DNA from: Megachile rotundata | Lineage: Eukaryota; Arthropoda; Insecta; Hymenoptera; Megachilidae | Direction: 5' to 3' | Assembly: GCF_050947335.1 (NCBI RefSeq) | Contig: NW_027473368.1 | Span: 372,001-436,000, forward strand | Length of the DNA: 64,000 nt | In this document: positions 48,201 to 62,049 of the stretch, one piece after another | How the letters are laid out: every line of letters begins with the position of its first letter | Numbering within the stretch: the stretch's first letter is position 1 | Notes under the pieces: model-generated | The model's database searches: none | What the model was told of the DNA's origin: nothing | The model's input: only the letters and a program-made list of their open reading frames with translations | Translations under genes and position numbers: made by a program

Positions 48201-51200
48201 ATCACAATCATACAATCACAATCATACAATCACAATCATACAATCACAATCATACGATCACAATCATACGAAGACAATCATACAATTACTACTATACAAT
48301 CACAATCATACAAAAACAATCATACAATCACAATCATACAATCACAATCATACAATCACAATCATACATTCACAATCATACAATCACAATCATACAATCA
48401 CAATCATACAATCACAATAATACAATCACAATCATACAATCACAATCACACAATCGCAATCATACAATCACAATCATACAAAAACAATGATACAATCGCA
48501 ATCATGCAATCACAATCATACAATCACAATCATACGATCACAATCATACGAAGACAATCATACAATTACTACTATACAATCACAGTCATACAAAAACAAT
48601 CATACAAACACAATCATACGATGGCAATCATACAATTACTACTATACAATCACAATCATACAAAAACAATCATACAATCACAATCACACATTCACAATCA
48701 TACAATCACAGTCATACATTCACAATCATACAATCACAATCATACAATCACAATAATACAATCACAATCATGCAATCTCAATCATACAATCACAATCATA
48801 CAATCACAATCACACAATCCCAATCACACTATCACAATCATACAATCACAATCATACAATCACAATCATACAATCACAATCATACTATCACAATCATACT
48901 ATCGCAATGATACAATCACAATCATACAACCACAATCATACGAAGACAATCATACAATTACTACTATACAATCACAATCATACAAAAACAATCATACAAT
49001 CACAATCATACGATGACAATCCTACAATTACTACTATACAATCACAATCACACAAAAACAATCATACAATCACAATCATACAATCACAATCATACAATCA
49101 CAATCATACATTCACAATCATACAATCACAATCATACAATCACAATCATATGATCACAATCAAACAATCACAATGATACAATCACAATCATGCAATCACA
49201 ATCATACAATCACAATCATACAATCACAATCATACGATCACAATCATACGAAGACAATCATACAATTACTACTATACAATCACAATCATACAAAAGCAAT
49301 CATACAATCACAGTCATACGATGACAATCATACAATTACTACTATACAATCACAATCATACAAAAACAATCATACAATCACAATCATACAATCACAATCA
49401 TACAATCACAATCATACATTCACAATCATACAATCACAATCATACAATCACAATCATTCAATCACAATCATGCAATCACAATCATACAATCACAATCACA
49501 CGATCACAATCATACGAAGACAATCATACAATTACTACTATACAATCACAATCATACAAAAACAATCATACAAACACAATCATACGATGACAATCATACA
49601 ATTACTACTATACAATCACAATCATACAAAAACAATCATACAATCACAATCACACATTCACAATCATACAATCACAGTCATACATTCACAAACATACAAT
49701 CACAATCATACAATCACAATCATACAATCACAATAATACAATCACAATCATGCAATCTCAATCATACAATCACAATCATACAATCACAATCACACAATCC
49801 CAATCATACTATCGCAATCATACAATCACAATCATACAATCACAATCATACAATCACAATCATGCAATCACAATCATACAATCACAATCATACAATCACA
49901 ATCATACAATCACAATCATACAATCACAATCATACCATCCCAATCATACAATCACAATCACACAATCGCAATCATACAATCACAATCATACAAAAACAAT
50001 GATACAATCACAATCATACAATCACAATCATACAATCACAATCATACAATCACAATCATACGATCACAATCATACGAAGACAATCATACAATTACTACTA
50101 TACAATCACAATCATACAAAAACAATCATACAATCACAATCATACAATCACAATCATACAATCACAATCATACATTCACAATCATACAATCACAATCATA
50201 CAATCACAATCATACAATCACAATAGTACAATCACAATCATACAATCTCAATCATACAATCGCAATCATACAATCACAATCATACAATCACAATCATACA
50301 ATCACAATCATACAATCACAATCATACAATCACAATCATGCAATCACAATCATACAATCACAATCATACAATCACAATCATACCATCCCAATCATACAAT
50401 CACAATCACACAATCGCAATCATACAATCACAATCATACAAAAACAATGATACAAGCACAATCATACAATCACAATCATACAATCACAATCATACAATCA
50501 CAATCATACATTCACAATCATACAATCACAATCATACAATCACAATCATACAATCACAATAATACAACCACAATCATACAATCTCAATCATACAATCACA
50601 ATCATACAATCACAATCATTCAATCACAATCATGCAATCACAATCATACAATCACAATCATACAATCACAATCATACAATCACAATCATGCAATCACAGT
50701 CATACAATCACAATCATACAATCACAATCATACCATCCCAATCATACAATCACAATCACACAATCGCAATCGTACAATCACAATCATACAAAAACAATGA
50801 TACAATCACAATCATACAATCACAATCATACAATCACGATCATACAATCACAATCATACAATCACAATCATGCAATCACAATCATACAATCGCAATCATA
50901 CAATGACAATCATACAAAAACAATGATACAATCACAATCATACAATCACAATCATACAATCACAATCATACAATCACAATCATACGATCACAATCATACG
51001 AAGACAATCATACAATTACTACTATACAATCACAATCATACAAAAGCAATCATACAATCACAATCATACGATGACAATCATACAATTACTACTATACAAT
51101 CACAATCATGCAAAAGCAATCATACAATCACAATCATACTATGACAATCATACAATTACTACTATACAATCACAATCATACAAAAACAATCATACAATCA

Positions 51201-53475
51201 CAATCATACAATCACAATCATACAATCACAATCATACATTCACAATCATACAATCACAATCATACAATCACAATCATACAATCACAATAATACAATCACA
51301 ATCATACAATCTCAATCATACAATCACAATCGTACAATCACAATCATACAATCACAATCATTCAATCACAATCATGCAATCACAATCATACAATCACAAT
51401 CATACAATCACAATCATCCAATCACAATCATGCAATCACAATCATACAATCACAATCATACAATCACAATCATACCATCCCAATCATACAATCACAATCA
51501 CACAATCGCAATCATACAATCACAATCATACAAAAACAATGATACAATCACAATCATACAATCACAATCATACAATCACAATCATACAATCACAATCATA
51601 CGATCACAATCATACGAAGACAATCATACAATTACTACTATACAATCACAATCATACAAAAACAATCATACAATCACAATCATACCATCACAATCATACA
51701 ATCACAATCATACATTCACAATCATACAATCACAATCATACAATCACAATCATACAATCACAATAATACAATCACAATCATACAATCACAATCACACAAT
51801 CGCAATCATACAATCACAATCATACAAAAACAATGATACAATCGCAATCATGCAATCACAATCATACAATCACAATCATACGATGACAATCCTACAATTA
51901 CTACTATACAATCACAATCACACAAAAACAATCATACAATCACAATCATACAATCACAATCATACAATCACAATCATACATTCACAATCATACAATCACA
52001 ATCATACAATCACAATCATATGATCACAATCAAACAATCACAATGATACAATCACAATCATACAATCACAATCATACAATCACAATCATACAATCACAAT
52101 CATACGATCACAATCATACGAAGACAATCATACAATTACTACTATACAATCACAATCATACAAAAGCAATCATACAATCACAGTCATACGATGACAATCA
52201 TACAATTACTACTATACAATCACAATCATACAAAAACAATCATACAATCACAATCATACGATCACAATCATACAATCACAATCATACATTCACAATCATA
52301 CAATCACAATCATACAATCACAATCATTCAATCACAATCATGCAATCACAATCATACAATCACAATCACACGATCACAATCATACGAAGACAATCATACA
52401 ATTACTACTATACAATCACAATCATACAAAAACAATCATACAAACACAATCATACGATGACAATCATACAATTACTACTATACAATCACAATCATACAAA
52501 AACAATCATACAATCACAATCACACATTCACAATCATACAATCACAGTCATACATTCACAAACATACAATCACAATCATACAATCACAATCATACAATCA
52601 CAATAATACAATCACAATCATGCAATCTCAATCATACAATCACAATCATACAATCACAATCACACAATCCCAATCATACTATCGCAATCATACAATCACA
52701 ATCATACAATCACAATCATACAATCACAATCATACAATCACAATCATGCAATCACAATCATACAATCACAATCATACAATCACAATCATACAATCACAAT
52801 CATACCATCCCAATCATACAATCACAATCACACAATCGCAATCATACAATCACAATCATACAAAAACAATGATACAATCACAATCATACAATCACAATCA
52901 TACAATCACAATCATACAATCACAATCATACGATCACAATCATACGAAGACAATCATACAATTACTACTATACAATCACAATCATACAAAAACAATCATA
53001 CAATCACAATCATACAATCACAATCATACAATCACAATCATACATTCACAATCATACAATCACAATCATACAATCACAATCATACAATCACAATAATACA
53101 ATCACAATCATACAATCTCAATCATACAATCGCAATCATACAATCACAATCATACAATCACAATCATACAATCACAATCATACAAACACAATCATACAAT
53201 CACAATCATACTATCGCAATCATACAATCACAATCGTACAATCACAATCATACAATCACAATCATTCAATCACAATCATGCAATCACAATCATACAATCA
53301 CAATCATACAATCACAATCATACTATCGCAATCATACAATCACAATCGTACAATCACAATCATACAATCTCAATCATTCAATCACAATCATGCAATCACA
53401 ATCATACAATCACAATCATACAATCACAATCATACAAAAACAATCATACAATCACAATCATACAATCACAGTCAT
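45208..53475 (+). repeat. Long doublet-free satellite, copy-B K blocks
   Basis: Counterpart of 26517-35470 minus the 686-bp segment, so no shrunken doublet is present. Left-edge-type segments at 46695 and 48907. K blocks at about 47.7-50.3 and 51.1-53.5 kb. The rare acaatcacaatagt unit near 50222 is shared with A (31531). No gene is seen. Confidence 0.82.
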
Positions 53476-54013
53476 ACAATCATAATCATATAATCACACT
53501 CATAAAATTGCAATCATACAATCGCAATCATACAATCACAATCATACCATCACAATCATACAGGCACAATCATAAAATCACAATCATAGAATCACAATCA
53601 TACAAAAACAATCATGCAATCACAATCATGTAATCACAATCGTACTATCGCAATCGAACAATCAGAACCATATGATCACAATCATACAATCACAATCATA
53701 CAATCTCAATCATACACGCGCCATCTTACAATCACAATCATACAATCACAATCATACAATCACAATCATACAAAAACAATCATACAATCACAATCATACA
53801 ATCACAGTCATACAATCATAATCATATAATCACACTCATAAAATTGCAATCATACAATCGCAATCATACAATCACAATCATACCATCACAATCATACAGG
53901 CACAATCATAAAATCACAATCATAGAATCACAATCATACAAAAACAATCATGCAATCACAATCATGTAATCACAATCGTACAATCGCAATCGAACAATCA
54001 GAACCATATGATC
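53476..54013 (+). repeat. Doublet D15
   Basis: E1 at 53614, E2 at 53950, CG unit at 53714-53727. Carries gtactatcgcaatc like its partner D10. Distance to D16 is 1400 bp, exactly as D10 to D11. Confidence 0.92.
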
Positions 54014-54945
54014 ACAATCATACAATCACAATCATGCAATCACAATCATACAATCACAATCATACAATCACAATCATACAATCACAATCATGCAATCACA
54101 ATCATACAATCACAATCATACAATCACAATCATACCATCCCAATCATACAATCACAATCACACAATCGCAATCATACAATCACAATCATACAAAAACAAT
54201 GATACAAGCACAATCATACAATCACAATCATACAATCACAATCATACATTCACAATCATACAATCACAATCATACAATCACAATCATACAATCACAATAA
54301 TACAATCACAATCATACAATCTCAATCATACAATCACAATCATACAATCACAATCATACAATCACAATCATACAATCACAATCATACAATCACAATCATA
54401 CAATCACAATCATACTATCGCAATCATACAACCACAATCGTACAATCACAATCATACAATCACAATCATTCAATCACAATCATGCAATCACAATCATACA
54501 ATCACAATCATACAATCGCAATCATACAATCACAATCATACACAAACAATGATACAATCGCAATCATACAATTCAAATCATACAATTCAAATCATACAAT
54601 CACAATCATACAATCACAATCATACAATCACAATCATACGATCACAATCATACGAAGACAATCATACAATTACTACTATACAATCACAATCATACGAAAA
54701 CAATCATACAATCACAATCATACGATGACAATCATACAATTACTACTATACAATCACAATCATACAAAAACAATCATACAATCACAATCATACAATCACA
54801 ATCATACAATCACAATCATACATTCACAATCATACAATCACAATCATACAATCACAATCATACAATCACAATAATACAATCACAATCATACAATCTCAAT
54901 CATACAATCACAATCATACAGTCACAATCATACAATCACAATCAT
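54014..54945 (+). repeat. Inter-doublet satellite, type I, with FK
   Basis: Counterpart of 36009-36940 at +18005, same length. FK at 54540-54595. No gene is seen. Confidence 0.85.
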
Positions 54946-55413
54946 ACCATCACAATCATACAGGCACAATCATAAAATCACAATCATAGAATCACAATCA
55001 TACAAAAACCATCATGCAATCACAATCATGTAATCACAATCGTACGATCGCAATCGAACAATCAGAACCATATGATCACAATCATACAATCACAATCATA
55101 CAATCTCAATCATACACGCGCCATCTTACAATCACAATCATACAATCACAATCATACAATCACAATCATACAAAAACAATCATACAATCACAATCATACA
55201 ATCACAGTCATACAATCATTATCATATAATCACACTCATAAAATTGCAATCATACAATCGCAATCACACAATCACAATCATACCATCACAATCATACAGG
55301 CACAATCATAAAATCACAATCATAGAATCACAATCATACAAAAACAATCATGCAATCACAATCATGTAATCACAATCGTACAATCGCAATCGAACAATCA
55401 GAACCATATGATC
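54946..55413 (+). repeat. Doublet D16, 5'-truncated U part
   Basis: E1 at 55014 with gtacgatcgcaatc, E2 at 55350, CG unit at 55114-55127. Same truncation and private variants as D11. Confidence 0.92.
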
Positions 55414-56877
55414 ACAATCATACAATCACAATCATGCAATCACAATCATACAATCACAATCATACAATCACAATCATACAATCACAATCATGCAATCACA
55501 ATCATACAATCACAATCATACAATCACAATCATACCATCACAATCATACCATCCCAATCATACAATCACAATCACACAATCGCAATCATACAATCACAAT
55601 CATACAAAAACAATGATACAAGCACAATCATACAATCACAATCATACAATCACAATCATACAATCACAATCATACAATCACAATCATACGATCACAATCA
55701 TACGAAGACAATCATACAATTACTACTATACAATCACAATCATACGAAAACAATCATGCAATCACAATCATACGATGACAATCATACAATTACTACTATA
55801 CAATCACAATCATACAAAAACAATCATACAATCACAATCATACAATCACAATCATACAATCACAATCATACATTCACAATCATACAATCACAATCATACA
55901 ATCACAATCATACAATCACAATAATACAATCACAATCATACAATCTCAATCATACAATCACAATCATACAATCTCAATCATACAATCACAATCATACAAT
56001 CACAATCATACAATCACAATCATACAATCACAATCGTACAATCACAATCGTACAATCACAATCATACAATCACAATCATACTATCGCAATCATACAATCA
56101 CAATCGTACAATCACAATCATACAATCACAATCATTCAATCACAATCATGCAATCACAATCATACAATCACAATCATACAATCACAATCATACAATCACA
56201 ATCATGCAATCACAATCATACAATCACAATCATACAATCACAATCATACCATCCCAATCATACAATCACAATCACACAATCGCAATCATACAATCACAAT
56301 CATACAAAAACAATGATACAATCACAATCATACAATTACAATCATACAATCACAATCATACAATCACAATCATACGATCACAATCATACGAAGACAATCA
56401 TACAATTCCTACTATACAATCACAATCATACAAAAACAATCATACAATCACAGTCATACAATCACAATCATACAATCACAATCATACATTCACAATCATA
56501 CAATCACAATAATACAATCACAATCATACAATCTCAATCATACAATCACAATCATACAATCACAATCATACAATCACAATCATACAATCACAACAATACA
56601 ATCACAATCATACAATCACAATCATACAATCACAATCAAACAATCACAATCATACAATCACAATCATACAATCACAATCATACAATCACAATCATACAAT
56701 CACAATCATACTATCGCAATCATACAATCACAATCGTACAATCACAATCATACAATCACAATCATTCAATCACAATCATGCAATCACAATCATACAATCA
56801 CAATCATACAATCACAATCATACAATCACAATCATACAAAAACAATCATACAATCACAATCATACAATCACAGTCAT
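55414..56877 (+). repeat. Inter-doublet satellite with 336-bp segment absent from copy A, and CCT
   Basis: 55604-55939 (24 monomers: acaaaaacaatgat, acaagcacaatcat, two actact modules, acattcacaatcat, acaatcacaataat) is missing at 37599 in copy A. CCT at 56402-56415. No gene is seen. Confidence 0.85.
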
Positions 56878-57415
56878 ACAATCATAATCATATAATCACA
56901 CTCATAAAATTGCAATCATACAATCGCAATCATACAATCACAATCATACCATCACAATCATACAGGCACAATCATAAAATCACAATCATAGAATCACAAT
57001 CATACAAAAACAATCATGCAATCACAATCATGTAATCACAATCGTACAATCGCAATCGAACAATCAGAACCATATGATCACAATCATACAATCACAATCA
57101 TACAATCTCAATCATACACGCGCCATCTTACAATCACAATCATACAATCACAATCATACAATCACAATCATACAAAAACAATCATACAATCACAATCATA
57201 CAATCACAGTCATACAATCATAATCATATAATCACACTCATAAAATTGCAATCATACAATCGCAATCATACAATCACAATCATACCATCACAATCATACA
57301 GGCACAATCATAAAATCACAATCATAGAATCACAATCATACAAAAACAATCATGCAATCACAATCATGTAATCACAATCGTACAATCGCAATCGAACAAT
57401 CAGAACCATATGATC
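56878..57415 (+). repeat. Doublet D17
   Basis: E1 at 57016, E2 at 57352, CG unit at 57116-57129. It has the usual agaaccat where partner D12 has agaacaat. Confidence 0.92.
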
Positions 57416-60055
57416 ACAATCATACAATCACAATCATGCAATCACAATCATACAATCACAATCATACAATCACAATCATACAATCACAATCATGCAATCA
57501 CAATCATACAATCACAATCATACAATCACAATCATACCATCCCAATCATACAATCACAATCACACAATCGCAATCATACAATCACAATCATACAAAAACA
57601 ATGATACAAGCACAATCATACAATCACAATCATACAATCACAATCATACATTCACAATCATACAATCACAATCATACAATCACAATCATACAATCACAAT
57701 AATACAATCACAATCATACAATCTCAATCATACAATCACAATCATACAATCACAATCATACAATCACAATCATACAATCACAATCATACAATCACAATCA
57801 TGCAATCACAATCATACTATCGCAATGATACAACCACAATCGTACAATCACAATCATACAATCACAATCATTCAATCACAATCATGCAATCACAATCATA
57901 CAATCACAATCATACAATCACAATCATACAATCACAATCATACAATCACAATCATACACAAACAATGATACAATCGCAATCATACAATTCAAATCATACA
58001 ATTCAAATCATACAATCACAATCATACAATCACAATCATACAATCACAATCATACGATCACAATCATACGAAGACAATCATACAATTACTACTATACAAT
58101 CACAATCATACGAAAACAATCATACAATCACAATCATACGATGACAATCCTACAATTACTACTATACAATCACAATCACACAAAAACAATCATACAATCA
58201 CAATCATACAATCACAATCATACAATCACAATCATACAATCACAATCATACATTCACAATCATACAATCACAATCATACAATCACAACCATATGATCACA
58301 ATCAAACAATCACAATGATACAATCACAATCATACAATCACAATCATACAATCACAATCATACAATCACAATCATACGATCACAATCATACGAAGACAAT
58401 CATACAATTACTACTATACAATCACAATCATACAAAAGCAATCATACAATCACAGTCATACGATGACAATCATACAATTACTACTATACAATCACAATCA
58501 TACAAAAACAATCATACAATCACAATCATACAATCACAATCATACAATCACAATCATACATTCACAATCATACAATCACAATCATACAATCACAATCATT
58601 CAATCACAATCATGCAATCACAATCATACAATCACAATCACACGATCACAATCATACGAAGACAATCATACAATTACTACTATACAATCACAATCATACA
58701 AAAACAATCATACAAACACAATCATACGATGACATTCATACAATTACTACTATACAATCACAATCATACAAAAACAATCATACAATCACAATCACACATT
58801 CACAATCATACAATCACAGTCATACATTCACAAACATACAATCACAATCATACAATCACAATCATACAATCACAATAATACAATCACAATCATGCAATCT
58901 CAATCATACAATCACAATCATACAATCACAATCACACAATCCCAATCATACTATCGCAATCATACAATCACAATCATACAATCACAATCATACAATCACA
59001 ATCATGCAATCACAATCATACAATCACAATCATACAATCACAATCATACAATCACAATCATACCATCCCAATCATACAATCACAATCACACAATCGCAAT
59101 CATACAATCACAATCATACAAAAACAATGATACAATCACAATCATACAATCACAATCATACAATCACAATCATACGATCACAATCATACGAAGACAATCA
59201 TACAATTACTACTATACAATCACAATCATACAAAAACAATCATACAATCACAATCATACAATCACAATCATACCATCACAATCATACATTCACAATCATA
59301 CAATCACAATCATACAATCACAATCATACAATCACAATAATACAATCACAATCATACAATCTCAATCATACAATCGCAATCATACAATCACAATCATACA
59401 ATCACAATCATACAATCACAATCATACAAACACAATCATACAATCACAATCATACTATCGCAATCATACAATCACAATCGTACAATCACAATCATACAAT
59501 CACAATCATTCAATCACAATCATGCAATCACAATCATACAATCACAATCATACAATCACAATCATACAATCACAATCATGCAATCACAATCATACAATCA
59601 CAATCATACAATCACAATCATACCATCCCAATCATACAATCACAATCACACAATCGCAATCATACAATCACAATCATACAAAAACAATGATACAATCACA
59701 ATCATACAATTACAATCATACAATCACAATCATACAATCACAATCATACGATCACAATCATACGAAGACAATCATACAATTCCTACTATACAATCACAAT
59801 CATACAAAAACAATCATACAATCACAGTCATACAATCACAATCATACAATCACAATCATACATTCACAATCATACAATCACAATAATACAATCACAATCA
59901 TACTATCGCAATCATACAATCACAATCGTACAATCACAATCATACAATCACAATCATTCAATCACAATCATGCAATCACAGTCATACAATCACAATCATA
60001 CAATCACAATCATACAAAAACAATCATACAATCACGTTCATACAATCACAGTCAT
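57416..60055 (+). repeat. Inter-doublet satellite holding the right end of copy B
   Basis: FK at 57956-58011. Homology to copy A stops in 58318-58359. From there to about 59.1 kb the order follows the K block (30.5-31.2 kb), with private gatgacattcat near 58728. CCT at 59776-59789. No gene is seen. Confidence 0.83.
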
Positions 60056-60593
60056 ACAATCATAATCATATAATCACACTCATAAAATTGCAATCATACA
60101 ATCGCAATCATACAATCACAATCATACCATCACAATCATACAGGCACAATCATAAAATCACAATCATAGAATCACAATCATACAAAAACAATCATGCAAT
60201 CACAATCATGTAATCACAATCGTACAATCGCAATCGAACAATCAGAACCATATGATCACAATCATACAATCACAATCATACAATCTCAATCATACACGCG
60301 CCATCTTACAATCACAATCATACAATCACAATCATACAATCACAATCATACAAAAACAATCATACAATCACAATCATACAATCACAGTCATACAATCATA
60401 ATCATATAATCACACTCATAAAATTGCAATCATACAATCGCAATCATACAATCACAATCATACCATCACAATCATACAGGCACAATCATAAAATCACAAT
60501 CATAGAATCACAATCATACAAAAACAATCATGCAATCACAATCATGTAATCACAATCGTACAATCGCAATCGAACAATCAGAACCATATGATC
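60056..60593 (+). repeat. Doublet D18
   Basis: E1 at 60194, E2 at 60530, CG unit at 60294-60307. A private acgttcat lies just upstream, near 60035. Type I continuation. Confidence 0.92.
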
Positions 60594-61581
60594 ACAATCA
60601 TACAATCACAATCATGCAATCACAATCATACAATCACAATCATACAATCACAATCATACAATCACAATCATGCAATCACAATCATACAATCACAATCATA
60701 CAATCACAATCATACCATCCCAATCATACAATCACAATCACACAATCGCAATCATACAATCACAATCATACAAAAACAATGATACAAGCACAATCATACA
60801 ATCACAATCATACAATCACAATCATACAATCACAATCATACATTCACAATCATACAATCACAATCATACAATCACAATCATACAATCACAATAATACAAT
60901 CACAATCATACAATCTCAATCATACAATCACAATCATACAATCACAATCATACAATCACAATCATACAATCACAATCATACAATCACAATCATACAATCA
61001 CAATCATACAATCACAATCATACTATCGCAATCATACAACCACAATCGTACAATCACAATCATACAATCACAATCATTCAATCACAATCATGCAATCACA
61101 ATCATACAATCACAATCATACAATCACAATCATACAATCACAATCATACAATCACAATCATACACAAACAATGATACAATCGCAATCATACAATTCAAAT
61201 CATACAATTCAAATCATACAATCACAATCATACAATCACAATCATACAATCACAATCATACGATCACAATCATACGAAGACAATCATACAATTACTACTA
61301 TACAATCACAATCATACGAAAACAATCATACAATCACAATCATACGATGACAATCATACAATTACTACTATACAATCACAATCATACAAAAACAATCATA
61401 CAATCACAATCATACAATCACAATCATACAATCACAATCATACATTCACAATCATACAATCACAATCATACAATCACAATCATACAATCACAATAATACA
61501 ATCACAATCATACAATCTCAATCATACAATCACAATCATACAATCACAATCATACAATCACAATCATACAATCACAATCAT
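60594..61581 (+). repeat. Inter-doublet satellite, type I, with FK
   Basis: FK at 61162-61217 between two long canonical runs. No gene is seen. Confidence 0.85.
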
Positions 61582-62049
61582 ACCATCACAATCATACAGG
61601 TACAATCATAAAATCACAATCATAGTATCACAATCATACAAAAACAATCATGCAATCACAATCATGTAATCACAATCGTACAATCGCAATCGAACAATCA
61701 GAACCATATGATCACAATCATACAATCACAATCATACAATCTCAATCATACACGCGCCATCTTACAATCACAATCATACAATCACAATCATACAATCACA
61801 ATCATACAAAAACAATCATACAATCACAATCATACAATCACAGTCATACAATCATAATCATATAATCACACTCATAAAATTGCAATCATACAATCACAAT
61901 CACACAATCACAATCATACCATCACAATCATACAGGCACAATCATAAAATCACAATCATAGAATCACAATCATACAAAAACAATCATGCAATCACAATCA
62001 TGTAATCACAATCGTACAATCGCAATCGAACAATCAGAACCATATGATC
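61582..62049 (+). repeat. Doublet D19, 5'-truncated and locally diverged
   Basis: First U part starts at accatcacaatcat and carries private acaggtac and agtatcac. E1 at 61650, E2 at 61986, CG unit at 61750-61763. The second U part has lost the usual acaatcgc (acaatcac instead). Type I continuation. Confidence 0.9.

Larger units (their letters stand above)
39999..58338 (+). repeat. Copy B of the 18.6-kb direct tandem duplication
   Basis: Length about 18,340 bp against 18,635 in copy A. The 295-bp difference is fully accounted for by +56, -686, +336 and -1 bp relative to A. The end is ambiguous within about 58318-58359: 58317 matches A (39977, G) but 58360 is A where copy A has G (40020). Confidence 0.9.
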
